Shown: one piece after another, positions 21,474 through 33,164 of the stretch
Layout of the letters: each line of letters starts with the position of its first letter
Numbering within the stretch: position 1 is the first letter of the stretch
DNA from: Fragum whitleyi
Taxonomy: Eukaryota > Mollusca > Bivalvia > Cardiida > Cardiidae
Length of the DNA stretch: 64,000 bases
Direction of reading: 5' to 3'
Assembly (NCBI GenBank): GCA_948146395.1
Contig: OX411552.1
Span: 12,322,957-12,386,956 of the forward strand
Position numbers and translations under genes: made by a program
The notes under the pieces: model-generated
The model's database searches: none
Told to the model about the DNA's origin: nothing
What the model saw: only the letters and a program-made list of their open reading frames with translations

Positions 21474-22075
21474 TTTATATCAGTGACATCCTATCATCAT
21501 TGCTTGTATTGCATTATGTTGAGTAAATGTCTGTCAAAGGGCGTAACTCATTCTTGATTTATAATTTGTCTTCAAGTTAGTTCCTCCAAATAAAAATTAC
21601 AAATACGATTAAAGTTTGGGTTTTCATGGCAAGTGGGCTATTCACGGCGCTTTAAGTTCGCATTTTCATCCCTCCCATGAATCATGCCACCTTAAATCGC
21701 CAGAAATCCTTTCTAGGTTTACAGTATATAGTAACAAGGGCAACGCTGGGCGTGGCATCATAAGCCCGAAGCTCAGGAATAAATGGGTGATGTTTTGATC
21801 TTTTTATTGATCCTTAGGATGTATTTTCAAGCAAGCACTATAGTATATTGTATTTATTATGATGGTAATGTTTGTTTTGTTTTGTTTTCCTAATTGTCTT
21901 TGGGAAAATGTGTTCTTAGGCAATTAAAGACTGTGGATTACTTATAGATATCATCACTATTCTTCAAGCAAATATATGTAACTCACATCAAAACAGCAAT
22001 TACAATAAGTACCCGAGTACTACTAAAATATTCACAAATTTAATCAGATTGAGATAATGTAATCAAACACCCTAG
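21474..22075. other. Unassigned intron sequence
   Basis: About 600 bp of apparently single-copy, AT-rich DNA inside the large OXA1L intron. I see no splice-bounded coding segment, RNA gene or terminal repeats in it. Confidence 0.4.
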
Positions 22076-22492
22076 CTATGAGATCTACATACATGTGAAG
22101 TTTCAACATCGTAGTCCTTGTATTTTGGAGGCTATGGACCGGACACAAATTTGCAAACTGAATAAAACAAAGGGCAATAACTCAAAAAATACAAATGATA
22201 GAGTTAGGGTTATTGCGCTCTGCACATCCTAGCTATGAGATTTATACACCTGTGAAGTTTCAAGACCATAGGCCTTTTAGTTTCAAAGAAATGGACCAGA
22301 CACAAATTTGCAAACTGAATCAAACAAAGTGCAATAACTCAAAAATTACAAATGGTAGAGATGTGGTTCTTGAGCTCTGCACACCCTAGCTATGAGATCT
22401 ATACACCTGTGAAGTTTCAAGACTATAGGCCTCATAGTTTCAAAGTTATGGACCGGACACAAATTTGCAAACTGAATCAAAACAAGAGCTGT

Positions 22493-22785
22493 CACTGTAA
22501 GATGACAATGCCCCCGACACCGCTTTGATTTTAAATTATGGCCAATCTATGTTGAAGGTCAAGGTCATCCAGGGGTCAAGGTCACCAAAGTATGTGCCTA
22601 CAGAAAGGTAATGTACCAAGGAATGTTGTGGTAAAGTATGATGCGAATATGTTAAGTAATAAGGAAGTTATGGCCAATGTTAAAGTTTTTGGACGGAATG
22701 ACGGACGGACGGACGGACGGACGGACGGACAGACGGACGGACGGACAAGTCAAATTTATGATGCCTCCCTATCTGGGGCATAAAA
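22493..22785 (+). mobile_element. Family K mini-element
   Basis: Head CAAGAGCTGTCACTGTAAGA (stem TGTCA/TGACA) with ATGCCCCCG. A single core monomer (AAGGTCAAGGTCATCCAGGG, AAGTATGATGCGAATATG, AGGAAGTTATGGCC), (GGAC)n at 22693-22745, and the tail ATGCCTCCCTATCTGGGGC with ATAAAAA. The uninterrupted L monomer reads GAATCAAACAAAGGGCAAT, giving a precise insertion point with no visible duplication. Confidence 0.8.
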
Positions 22786-22955
22786 AGGGCAATAACTCAA
22801 AAATTATAAATGGAAGAGTTGTGGTTCTTAAGCTCTGCACTACCTAGCTATGAGATCTATACACCTGTGAAGTTTCAAGACCATAGGCCTTAAAGTTTCA
22901 AAGTTATGGACCAGACACGAATTTGCAAACTGCATCACAAAGGGCAATAACTCAA

Positions 22956-25900
22956 CAAGAGTGCCATCGCCACAAAATACGCCGCCACTTTGCTGCTGTT
23001 TCACGAATAAAATTGTAGACACTACTTATTTTGACCGAACCAAATTCAAAATGACCAAGTTTCATTTAAATCAAGACAAAAAATTAGGAGGAGTTGCCTT
23101 CATAAGGCTGCAATTTCAAAAAGCCCCAGACACTAAATTTTAAGGGGGCATAATTCAGGGAAAAAATTGGGCCATAAAATCCTTCCTTCATGTACATCTA
23201 CAAATTATGGTGATGACATTGACCAAGTTTCATTTAAACAAGTGCATGTCGTATTGCGATGCAATACAGGAGTCCCCCACCGGATAACCAAAAATCCTCT
23301 CTTATAATATATCTCATACTTACTAGATCTATAACTGTAAAAGTTTAAAGTTGCTAGCACTTATAGTTTAGGAGATATGATCCGGACAAGAATGTAAGAC
23401 TAAAAACAACAAAGGGCAATAACTCAAAAAGTGGACATGGCAGAGTAACAGTTCTTGTACATGACACTTGTCCTCGATAAGATCTATCAGTGTACAAAGT
23501 TTGAAGTTGCTAGCACTTATAGTTTAGGAGATATGATCCGGACAAGAATGTAAGGGTAAAGACAACAAAGGGCAATAACTCAAAAAGTGGGTGTGGCAGA
23601 GTTATAGATCTTGAACATGACACTTCGCCTCAATGAGATCTATAAGTGTACAAAGTTTGAAGTTGCTAGCACACATAGTTTAGGAGATATGATCCAGACA
23701 AGAATGTAAGGGTAAAAACAACAAAGGGCAATAACTCAAAAATATGGTGTGGCAGAGTAACGGTTCTTGAACATGACACTTTGCCTCAATGAGATCTATA
23801 AGTGTACAAAGTTTGAAGTTGCTAGCACTTATAGTTTAGGAGATAAGATCAAGACAAGAATGTAAGACTAAAAACAACAAAGGGCAATAACTCAAAAAGT
23901 GGGTGTGGCAGAGTTATGGATCTTGAACATGACACTTCGCCTCAATGAGATCTATAAGTGTACAAAGTTTGAAGTTGCTAGCACATATAGTTTTGGAGAT
24001 ATGTTCCGGACAAAATTTTAAGGTTAAAAACAACAAAGGGCAATAACTCAAAAAGTGGGCGTGGCAGAGTAATGGTTCTTGAACATGACACTTCTCCTCA
24101 ATGAGATCTATTAGTGTACAAAGTTTGAAGTTGCTAGCACACATAGTTTAGGAGATATGATCCGGACAAGAATGTAAGGGTAAAAACAACAAAGGGCAAT
24201 AACTCAAAAAGTGGGCGTGGCAGAGTAATGGTTCTTGAACAAGACACTTCTCCTCAATGACACTTATAAGTGTACAAAGTTTGAAGTTGCTAGCACACAT
24301 AGTTTAGGAGATATGTTCCGGACAAGAATGTTAGGGTAAAGACAACAAAGGGCAATAACTCAAAAAGTGGGCGTGGCAGAGTAACGGCTATTGAACATGA
24401 CACTTGTCCTAAATGAGATCTATAAGTGTACAAAGTTTGAAGTTGCTAGCACACATAGTTTAGGAGATATGTTCCGGACAAGAATGTAAGGGTAAAAACA
24501 ACAAAGGGCAATAACTCAAAAAGTGGGCGTGGCAGAGTAACGGTTCTTGAACATGACACTCCTCCTCAATGAGATCAATAAGTGTACCAAGTTTGAAGTT
24601 GCTATCACATATGGTTTAGAAGATATAGCCCGGACAAAAGCGTGACGGACAGACGGACAGACGGACGGACGGACGGACGGACGGACAGACGGACGGAAGG
24701 ACAGACAGACGGAATCGAGCAAACCTATAGTCCCCCAACCGGTAACCGGTGGGGGACTAATAAAGACAAAAAGTAAGGAGGAGTTGCATTCAAAAGGCTG
24801 CAATTTCAATAAGCCCTAGATACTAAGTTTTAAGGGGGCATAATTTAGGGTAAAATTAATGAACCATAAAATCCTTACTTCATGCTCATCTACCAATTTC
24901 GGTTATAACATCCACCAAGTTGCATTTAGATCCAACCAGAAACTTAGGAAGAATTGCATTCACAAGGCTGCAATTTCAATAAGCCCAAGAGACTAAATTT
25001 TGAGGGGGCATAACTGAGACAATTAGCCCCAGAGACTAAGTTTTTAAGGGGCATAACTCAGGCAAAAATCAACGAACCACAAAATCCTTCCTTCATGCAC
25101 ATCTACCAATTGAGGTGATAACATTGACCAAGTTTCGAGAAAATCCAGCCAGAAACTTAGGAGGAGTTGCGTTGACAAGATCACAAGGCTGCAATTTCAA
25201 TAAGCCCCAGACAAAAAATTTTAAGGGGGCATAATTCAAGGAAATAAATGAGCCATAAAATCCTTGATCCATGTACATCTACAAATTATGGTGATGACAT
25301 TGACCAAGTTTCATTTAAATAAAGACAAAAAGTAAGGAGGAGTTGCGTTCAAAAGGCTGAAATTTCAATAAGCCCTAAATACTAAGTTTTAAGGGGGCAT
25401 AATTTAGGGTAAAATTAATGAACCATAAAATCTCACTTCATACTCATCTACCAATTTCCGTTATAACATCCATCAAGTTTCATTTTGGTCCAGCCAGAAA
25501 CTTAGGAAGAAATGCATTCACAAGGCTGCAATTTCAATAAGCCCAAGAGACTAAATTTTGAGGGGGCATAACTGAGGCAATAAGCCCCAGAGACTAAGTT
25601 TTTAAGGGGCATAACTCAGGCAATAATCAATGAACCATAAAATCCTTCCTTCATGCACATCTACCAATTGAGGTGATAACATTGAACAAGTTTCAAGAAG
25701 ATCCAGCCAGAAACTTAGGAGGAGTTGCGTTGACAAGAAAAGTGGAGCCAGAGACTAAGTTTTTAAGGGGCATAACTCTGGCAAAAAACAACAAACCATA
25801 AAATCCCTCCTTCATGCACATCTACCGATTGAGGTGATAACAATGACCAAGTTTCAAGAAGATCCAGCCAGATACTTAGGAGACGTTGGGTTGACAAGAA

Positions 25901-26494
25901 AAGTGGACCCAGAGACTAAGTTTTTAAGGGGCATAACTCATGCAAAAATCAACGAACCATAAAATCCTTCCTTCATGCACATCTACCAATTGAGGTGATA
26001 ACATTGAACAAGTTTCAAGAAGATCTAGCCAGAAACTTAGGAGGAGTTGCGTTGACAAGAAAAGTGGAGCCAGAGACTAAGTTTTTAAGGGGCATAACTC
26101 TGACAAAAAACAACGAACCATAAAATCCTTCCTTCATGCACATCTACCGATTGAGGTGATAACATTGACCAAGTTTAAAGAAGATCCAGCCAGAAACTTA
26201 GGAGGAGTTGGGTTGACAAGAAAAGTGGACCCAGAGACTAAGTTTTTAAGGGGCATAACTCATGCAAAAATCAAAGAACCATAAAATCCTTCCTTCATGC
26301 ACATCTACCAATTGAGGTGATAACATTGACCAAGTTTCAAGAAGATCCAGCCAGAATCTTAGGAGGAGTTGCTTTGACAAGAAAAGTGGACGGACGGACA
26401 GACATACAGACAGATAGTCGGACGGTTGAATCGACAGACAGACAGACGGAGAAGATGACGCCAATATTTGTCCGCCTCTGGAGGTGTATAAAAA
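22956..26494 (+). mobile_element. Family G element, copy 1, with nested D
   Basis: Head CAAGAGTGCCATCGCCACAA with ATACGCCGCC. About twelve ~160 bp monomers follow (TTTTTAAGGGGCATAACTC, CCTTCCTTCATGCACATCTACC, AAGTTTCAAGAAGATCCAGCC, AACTTAGGAGGAGTTGCG). The GGAC/GACA microsatellite (26388-26450) leads to CCGCCTCTGGAGGTGTATAAAAA. ATACGCCGCC pairs with the tail GGCGGCGTAT seen intact in copy 2. The D element interrupts the first monomer. Confidence 0.8.
23239..24763 (+). mobile_element. Family D element, copy 2, uninterrupted
   Basis: Complete D: hairpin head TATTGCGATGCAATA, AGTCCCCCACCGG, eight monomers of ~156 bp, a GACGG/GACA microsatellite (24646-24710), and the tail AGTCCCCCAACCGGTAACCGG with TGGGGGACTAATAA. 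It provides the empty-site reference for the A1 insertion in D copy 1. It sits in G at TTTCATTTAAA | element | AAAGACAAAAAG. Confidence 0.85.
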
Positions 26495-26850
26495 TTATAA
26501 ATGGTAGAGTTATGGTTCTTGAGCTCTGCACACCCTAGCTATGAGATCTATACACCTGTGAAGTTTCAAGACCATGGACCTTATAGTTTCAAAGAAATGG
26601 ACCGGACAAGAATTTGCAGACTGAATCAAACAAAGGGCAATAACTCAGAAATTACAAATGGTAGAGTTGTGGTTCTTGCGCTCTGCGCACCCTAGCTATA
26701 AGATCTATATACCTGTGAAGTTTTAAGACCACAGGCCTTATAGTTTGAAAGCTATGGACCGGACATGAATTTGCTAACAGACAGACAGACGGATGGACAG
26801 ACAGACGATGGAGACCTAAACATAATATGACCCTTCGGGCGTACAAAAAT

Positions 26851-27400
26851 GCAGATAAAAGTATTTGAGACAGTTGTCATCAGACCCCTTTTCCTGTGAC
26901 ATGCCAAAGACAGGTGAACGGAGTAGCCCCACTTTTCTACAAATAGTCAAACTAAAAAGCATCATATTCAACGCACAAGCCAAGTTTACTGTATTTACTT
27001 GGTACAGCTAACAACATCGTGAATGACAAGGTGAATAATATTGGAATCATTTAGGAATAAAATTGAATGAGTGTGTGGAGCAAGTTTTGAGTGAATTTAA
27101 TAGTAGGCAATCCTATATTGCAAATTTTGTTCAGGATGAACAAAATTAGCGATATTGATTACCTCCCTTTCATAAAGAATGCAAGCAAGTTCTAAACATA
27201 GCTTCAAATTTCTTAAAGAACCTATGAGGCACTAACAATGTGAATTATGTTAGTTAAAATCAAGATTTTTCTCTGTCAAAATTTATTTTGAATATTGTTG
27301 ATTTTTCAATGGTTTAAATTGTTTTTGAATGGTTTGGAATGAATGATTTGAGGGCTGATTGAGTGATTTAGAATGGTTTTGATTGAGGTGAATATAGGGT
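26851..27400. other. Unassigned intron sequence
   Basis: About 550 bp without recognisable repeats, exons or RNA genes. It includes a CAGATAAAAG/CAGGTGAACGG stretch at the left with no assignable meaning. Confidence 0.4.
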
Positions 27401-27401
27401 T

Positions 27402-27537
27402 AATTCACGTTTTTGAGGGCAATAATATTTGCAAAGACCCAAAAAATTGTTTAATGCCTGAGTGCGAAGCAGGAGGGCGTTAAAGCATTATGAGGGTTTC
27501 TGCAAATGTTAACGCCCAAAAAAGCGTGAATTGACGC
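27402..27537. mobile_element. Foldback MITE (136 bp)
   Basis: Imperfect palindrome: AATTCACGTTTTTGAGGGC and ATTTGCAAAGACCC on the left pair with GGGTTTCTGCAAAT and GCCCAAAAAAGCGTGAATT on the right. The loop region holds GAGTGCGAAGCAGGAGGGCG. It has no coding capacity, and no target duplication could be fixed. Confidence 0.55.
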
Positions 27538-27909
27538 TATTATTTCATAAAAAGAAAGATAGGAGCAAAATAATTTCATATTCACCATATAAAACCAGTT
27601 ACAAACCTACTTATATGCCAGTGATCATGCCGTTAATCTTGTTTATACCAACATTGCTTGGTTAATTCATGATGTCACACAATTTGACGCAGGATTTAGA
27701 GCAACGTCTTTAGGTATGCTCTATAATAACGTTGGACAAGGAAACTGATGAAGTGTTTAGGCCCGTAAACTTTACTTATTAATCCATGTTTTCTCTTGTT
27801 AATGCCCAGGTTTTGTCTGTTACCGTATGCCTATAACCACCCGAAAACACACATTTTATGCAATAATGTCAATTTCACAATGTAACTAACTGTAACAGTC
27901 ATTACTTAC

Positions 27910-28053
27910 CTTCATACATATTTCCTCTCATTTTTGCATCTTCATAACGCATTCTTAGTTTCGTTTTTTCAGGGAATATGTTTGCATGATTGATTAGTGA
28001 CTTCCTCTGCCACACAAACACCGGGAACATTAAAAGACGAATGCTTAAAGACA
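27910..28053 (-). CDS. OXA1L: OXA1L-like exon (first membrane helix, basic loop)
   Basis: Minus-strand exon of 144 bp with acceptor ATTTCAG|TG and donor GAAG|GTAAGT, phase 1 to 1. The residues are (M) SLSIRLLMFPVFVWQRKSLI, then NHANIFPEKT, KLRMRYEDAK and MRGNMYE. The hydrophobic run is the second half of helix 1. The following Arg/Lys-rich stretch corresponds to the matrix-facing loop of Oxa1 (human wording ..RCLIFPLIV..QRE, REAKLAG). The phase and length fit the exons on each side. The acceptor's pyrimidine tract is the poly(A) of a duplicated repeat unit on the plus strand. Confidence 0.78.
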
Positions 28054-28200
28054 CTGAAATAAAAAAAAAAGATTTTTGAAACAGGAAGACCATGGTGGTC
28101 CTTAATTGCTGAAATAAAAAAAAAAGATTTTTGTACCAAGAAGACCATGGTGGTCCTAAATTAGCCACCTGGGTGGGCATATTGAAAATAAACAAACAAG
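28054..28200 (+). repeat. Tandemly duplicated acceptor tract plus B-type heads
   Basis: Two ~55 bp direct copies of CTGAAATAAAAAAAAAAGATTTTTG followed by GAAGACCATGGTGGTCCTNAATT. The hairpin ACCATGGTGGT is a B-head motif, and the second copy continues into GCCACCTGGGTGGGC. On the minus strand each copy ends in a pyrimidine tract and TTTCAG, so there is a decoy 3' splice site 55 nt upstream of the real one. Confidence 0.65.
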
Positions 28201-29036
28201 ATAGCCTTAATGGCCCTAAACTGCTGACCTGAATTTTACTGGTACAGTGGATCTCATCCGATTACCTTTCTGGTAAAGTTTCATTTACATTTGCCTAAAT
28301 TTTGAAGAGATGTCATTCCAAGAATATAAAGGGATAATAGACCCTGCCCACCGGTAAATTACTGAGGAGACTCAAAATTAGCCCTACACTGCCACACAAA
28401 TATTTTTGGGCCAATCTAAATTTCCACTTACCATTGCAATATAATGGCAAATTCTAAAGTTTTAATTTTCCAACTTTGACCTTGAGAAAAGATTTTCTCC
28501 TTGACTGATGACCTTGAAGATGGTACCAACAAAAGGTCTTATCACAATCAAGGCATGTGTGAAATGTGAAGACCCTAACTCATTCCCATCAAATCTTAAG
28601 GCCAACTTTAGAGTTTTTATGGTGGAAATTATTGACCTTAACCTTGACAAAAACCTAATGTCTTAGATATCTACTGAAAGACCTTAACCTTGACTGATGC
28701 CCTTGAAATTGAAGTTAGGGTCAACTTTAGTTTTAATGATTGAAATAATTGACCTTCACAATTAGACCGTGGCGAGATCCATGCCTTAGTTTTCTAATAA
28801 AAGCTTGTCACGAGTAATAAACATTTGAAACATGAAGGCTCTATTACTAACCATTGCAAAATTATGGCCTTTTTTAAAGTTTTAATTTTCTAAATTCTGA
28901 CATTGACACATGACCTTGAGCTTCACTGATGACCGTGAACTTAAGAAATATGTAACTATATCTGTAACTATTGAAAGTACTACACAAATATGAAATTTCA
29001 TGAAATTCTGACAATTAGACTAGAAGAAATTTGAAA
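28201..29036 (+). mobile_element. B-type head fragment followed by E-type core
   Basis: CAAGATAGCCTTAATGGCCC and GCTGACCTGAATTTTACTGG start it. A short A-like stretch (ATTTCCACTTACCATTGC) leads into E-type monomers with TTTGACCTTGAGAAAAG, TTGACTGATGACCTTGAAG and ACCAACAAAAGGTC. No tail is present. Confidence 0.5.
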
Positions 29037-29223
29037 CAAGAGCTGTCACTGTAAGATGACAATGCCCCCGACACCGCTTTGATAGTAATAAGGAAGTTAT
29101 GGCCAATGTTAAAGTTTTTGGACGGAATGACGGACGGACGGACAGACGGACAGACAGACAGACGGACGGACAGACGGACAGACGGACAAGTCAAATTTAT
29201 TATGCCTCCCTATCGGGGGCATA

Positions 29224-29227
<4 letters not shown>
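29037..29227 (+). mobile_element. Family K element, shortest copy
   Basis: K head, GTTATGGCCAATGTTAAAG, GGAC/GACA microsatellite (29125-29187), and the tail ATGCCTCCCTATCGGGGGC with ATAAAAA. Only part of one monomer is left between the ends. The next element begins at its A-run. Confidence 0.8.
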
Positions 29228-29255
<28 letters not shown>

Positions 29256-29446
29256 ACCGTAATAGCATTTTTTTCAAAGTTTGACCTTGACAGATGACCT
29301 TGACCTTGTCATATGACCTTGACTTTGGTACCAGCAGATGTGGATCATTGAGATCTATCATCATGCCAAATATGAGCCTTGTATGTCAAATACTTTTGGA
29401 GAAAAGGCAAAGGTTAAGTTTGGTTAAGTTTTCGGACAGACAGACG

Positions 29447-29534
<88 letters not shown>

Positions 29535-29580
29535 TGAGTAAAACAATATGCCCCTGATCTCTCGATACAGGGGCATAAAA
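29228..29580 (+). mobile_element. Family H element, copy 2
   Basis: Head CAAGATGTGTTTGTGAAACA (stem TGTGTTT/AAACACA), ATGCCACCG, and a body with TGACCTTGACAGATGACC, CCTTGACCTTGTC and GGTACCAGCAG. A 100-bp (GACA)n spans 29437-29534, and the tail is ATATGCCCCTGATCTCTCG with ATACAGGGGCATAAAA. It abuts K copy 2. Confidence 0.8.
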
Positions 29581-30071
29581 ATCGTACCTGGTGTTTTCAT
29601 TTATTGTAAGATTCTGCCTTACATAATCTCATTGGAATCGTCTTTAGAAGATAATTTCATTGAGATAATGCGCTGCAGAATTCCATATTTAGTAACTTCT
29701 GTAGAAGCAACTTTAATTTTTGACTTACACAAAAAATGATCGTAAGATGTTCAGTAAAACAGGTCCCAGGTCTGTTAAAATGTGCCTAAATAGACAATAT
29801 TAGCCTGTACTTGACATTTTCAACAATTGTGCGTGAGGTACTTACAATTAGTAGCCCAGACAATTATATGGTGTAATTAGAAGATTGCCTGTCTACAGAT
29901 ACTTTGAGACCTTATTTATGTACAAATCACAGAGTAAAGACTTTGGTAAGACTGTGCAGATGCACAGGCTGGTCAGAGTCTTTGCTTTGTGCACATTTGA
30001 AATTATTGGAAATGTTGCACACAGGGTCAATTTGTAAAAAGAATAATGGTTAAATTGCGTACAATACTTAC
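29581..30071. other. Short OXA1L intron remainder, unassigned
   Basis: Apparently single-copy DNA between the H element and the exon at 30072. It ends with the exon's donor GTAAGT read on the minus strand. Nothing else is recognised. Confidence 0.5.
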
Positions 30072-30300
30072 TTATCACAATGGCCACCCACCATGGTACA
30101 TCCAAGCTAACATGAAGTAATTGTACGAAATATTCATATTGCGAGGCTAGTTGATACCAAGGACCTGTGGCAAATCCCAAACTCTCTAGCATTGGCTCCC
30201 CTAGAGCTGTGAGCTCAGGTAGAGATAGAGCTTCCATTGATTTCTCTGCCAGAGGCACAGGCGGTGTGTCTAGAATGTACCCTTCTGGGAACTGTGGATT
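30072..30300 (-). CDS. OXA1L: OXA1L-like exon (linker and VPWW segment)
   Basis: Minus-strand exon of 229 bp (phase 0 to 1) with acceptor TTTTTCAG and donor ATAA|GTAAGT. It encodes 76 residues: NPQFPEGYIL..., a Leu/Glu-rich linker (SMEALSLPELTALGEP), LGFATGPWYQL, and YFVQLLHVSLDVPWWVAIVI. The pattern small-residue linker, L.H......PWW.AI matches the region that leads into helix 1 of Oxa1/YidC proteins. It is the strongest single piece of homology in the window. Confidence 0.8.
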
Positions 30301-30400
30301 CTGAAAAATAAATTCAACAGGGCTTGTGTAACTGTTTCACCTTAAACCCTTGTCATGCATAAGCCAGAATATTCCTGCTTTGGCAGAAGGTATAGACAAA

Positions 30401-30663
30401 GGGCCAACTTATTTCTCGCCCTAACTGGTCCCGATTTTGTTGATTTTTAGCTGGGACACAATTGGAAACCAGCTCTTTGTTCCAGCTGACAAAATGTTGT
30501 CAACCATTTTCAAATTATGCCCTGCATTGCATGTGCACTTATAAGCAAAGCAGGTATAATTTGAAAACCTCTTGTCAGCCAGAACACATGGCTGGTTTCT
30601 ACCTGTGGCCAGGCTGAAAAACAACAAAATCGGGACCCTTTCTGGCAAGAAATAAGTTGGCCC
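30401..30663. mobile_element. MITE with ~42-bp terminal inverted repeats
   Basis: Ends GGGCCAACTTATTTCT and GGTCCCGATTTTGTTG on the left are mirrored on the right by CAACAAAATCGGGACC and AGAAATAAGTTGGCCC. The interior (CAGCTGACAAAATGTTGTC, CTTGTCAGCCAGAACAC) has no frame. Flanking AAA on both sides could be a 3-bp duplication (PIF/Harbinger-like), but this is not secure. It lies 100 bp upstream of an OXA1L exon acceptor. Confidence 0.7.
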
Positions 30664-30916
30664 AAAGATCAGACTGCACATATACACCTGATTTTCTTTT
30701 TTAACCAGAGGGGTTTAAAATTAAATTTTCAATATAAATACTGTTTCAAAGTTACCGTATCAAGTGCATTCAGCACTTTGATTTTGGTGAAATTTTACTA
30801 AGGTTTCTTTTCAGTATGCCAAGAGTTAATCTTTAAAGTAATTTCATTGAATTAATGGTCTTAACTATATGTCTTTTTTTAAATTTCAGCCCTTACCAAC
30901 TGAATTTCTTAGTAAA

Positions 30917-31841
30917 CAAGAGGGCCATGGTGGCCCTAAATAGCTCACCTGAGTGAACTGTCATAAGATCTGATCTTTTAACCTAGTTTTTAACCACAAT
31001 TAACCCAAATTAAAACAAGAGGGCCAGAATAGCCCTAAACCACTCACCTGAATTTTATTAGTCCCGTGGAACCCATCCAAGTAACTTTCTGACAAAGTTT
31101 CATCCACATTTGCCTAATTGTTAAAGAGGAAATGTTATTCCAAGAATTTAAAGTGAAAATAAACCCTACCCACCAATTCTTTATTGAGGCAACTAAAAAT
31201 AAGCCCCGCCCTACCATGCCCATTTTTAAGGGCCAATCAAAATTTTGCATACAAATTTTTGAAAAGGGTCACCCAAGGAACATTCTGGTAAAGTTTCATT
31301 GAAATCAGCTCAGCGGTTCAGGAGGAGATGTCATTCAAATATTTCGGTCTGAAAATAAGCCCAATCCTGCCACGCATATAAATAGATAGATTTTATTCAA
31401 CAAATGAAAACATATGCATAGTAAAAGAATCAATAGTAAAACAGCTGCATAATACAATTACTTATTAAGAATGAAAATAAAATGGCATAAGAAATTTGGC
31501 ACTTTCAGTTGAAATAATTGTTCATTTAATCTTGTACTAGGGCATGCTTTCATTTATCAAGGATAACACAAAAATAGAAAAGGGATTTCCTTGCTTCCAT
31601 TGTGGTCCTTATATCCATAGGCCAATTAAAATTTGGCGAAAAATTTTTGAAAAGGGTCACCCAAGGAACATTCTGGTAAAGTTTCATTGAAATCAGTAAA
31701 GTGGTTCAGGAGGAGATGTTGTTCAAAGATATCAGGCTCAAAATAAGCCCCACCCTGCCACACCCATATTTAAGGGCCAATCAAAATTTTGCAAACAATT
31801 TTTGAAAAGGGTCACTCAAAGAACATTCTGATTAAGTTTCA

Positions 31842-31872
<31 letters not shown>

Positions 31873-33009
31873 GTCATTCAAAGATTTTGGGCTCAAAATA
31901 AGCCCCACCCAGCCACATCCATATTTATGGGCCAATAAAAAATTCAGGAACAATTTTTGAAAAGGGTCACCCAAGGATTATTCTGGTAAAGTTTCATTGA
32001 AATAGGTCCAGTGGTTTGGGAGATGTCATTCAAAGATTTCGGGCTAAAAATAAGCCTCACCTTGCCACTCAAACATTTATTGGCCAATCAAAATTTAGCA
32101 AACAGTTTTTGAAGAGGATCACCCAAGAAAAATTCTGGCAAAGTTTCATTGAAATTGGCCCAGTGGTTCAGGAGAAGAAGAAGTTTTTCTAAATTGTTGA
32201 CGACGGATAACAGAGGCACACGTCGCACAATACACAAAGGAAGACGGACTCAGCATCACCCTAAAAGCTCCCCTTGATCACGTTGTGCTCAGGTTAGCTA
32301 AAAACAGACTGAGATTTCATAAAGACAATCAATCTGAGGAATTTTCAGGATGTCTACAAGGTTTTTTTAGATTAGACCCCATGACCTCATATAGACCCAC
32401 TTGACCCAATTTAAAACCTGACCTATATTTCATCAATTTTCACTAATTATCAGATTGATCGAGCAATTATATGGCTTCTAGATTGACTACAAGATTTTTT
32501 TAGATTTGACCTCAGTTTTGACCCCACTTGACCCCATTTCAAAATTGCCCTAGATTTCATAAAAATATTTACCCTGACTAATTTTCAGGTTGATTGAACA
32601 AATAATATGGTTTCTACAGTGTCTACAAGCTTTTTCCTAAAATTTGACCCTGCGAGCTGATTTTTTACCCCATTTGACCCTTATTCAAACTTAACCTAGA
32701 TTTCATCAAGAGAATCATTCCAACCAATTTTTAGGTTGGATGAGTAAAATATATGGCTTCTAGGGTGCCTACAAGGTTTTTCTAAGTTTAGACCCTGTGA
32801 CCATTTTTGACCCAACTTGACCTAATTTCAACTCGTCCGGGATTCCATCAAAACAATCATTCTGACCAAATTTCAGTTTGAGCAGGCAAAAAATGTTGCC
32901 TCTAGAGTGCCTACAAGGTAATTGTTGACGACACAACCGACAACGCACAATGGACATCATATGACCACAAAAGCTTACCTTGAGCACTTCGTGCTCAGGT
33001 GAGCTAAAA
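30917..33009 (+). mobile_element. Family B element, outer copy with nested element
   Basis: Head CAAGAGGGCCATGGTGGCCC (hairpin), GCTCACCTGAG. The core monomers are of the GACCC type (TTTGACCCCACTTGACCCC, TTTTCAGGTTGATTGAAC, CTACAAGGTTTTTCTAAG). The reduced ACGACACAACCGACAACG microsatellite precedes the tail AGCTTACCTTGAGCACTTCG, TGCTCAGGTGAGC. Interrupted at 31016-32304 between CCAAATTAAAA and ACAGACTGAG. Confidence 0.75.
31016..32304 (+). mobile_element. Nested element: B ends with an A-type core
   Basis: Head CAAGAGGGCCAGAATAGCCC with ACTCACCTGAATTTTATTAG. The monomers are clearly of A type (AAGTTTCATTGAAATCAGC, GGTTCAGGAGGAGATGTC, AAGCCCCACCCTGCCACACCC). The end is a B tail (CACGTTGTGCTCAGGTTAGC). 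A ~235 bp unrelated insert, 31377-31612 (AATAGATAGATTTTATTCAA...), splits one monomer near CCACGC | ATATCCATAGG. The origin of that insert is unknown. Confidence 0.7.
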
Positions 33010-33164
33010 TCTATCAGAATTAGGGACAATTCAACCAGTCTCTTCCTTAAAGTAGCATACAGGTAGTGTTGGCTTAGATCATACTATATATCTTTGCAGG
33101 CTGGTCACACTGTATAGTTACAAACCATAACTGTCTGCAACTTAAGCATAGCTGAAAATATCCA

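Larger units (their letters stand above)
22076..26850 (+). mobile_element. Family J/L element hosting K and G (and D)
   Basis: Core monomers with CCCTAGCTATGAGATCTATAC, AAGTTTCAAGACCATAGGCC, GGACCGGACACAAATTTGC and CAAAGGGCAATAACTC run 22076-22492, 22786-22955 and 26495-26770. A GACA/GGAC microsatellite and the tail CATAATATGACCCTTCGGGC with GTACAAAAA close it at ~26848. The head is not identifiable. K and G interrupt it at A-rich positions of the monomer. Confidence 0.7.

Noticed and set aside
24516..24809. Minus-strand frames with Ser-Val-Arg-Pro repeats here and at 5260, 6036, 18594, 26246, 34777
   Set aside because: They read through the (GACG/GACA)n microsatellite and tails of the tandem-repeat elements. 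The same frame recurs in different families only because the microsatellite does.
30072..30300. COX18 as the identity of the gene
   Set aside because: COX18 belongs to the same superfamily and also has PWW, but the long linker before it and the basic loop after helix 1 fit OXA1L better. Not excluded without a search.
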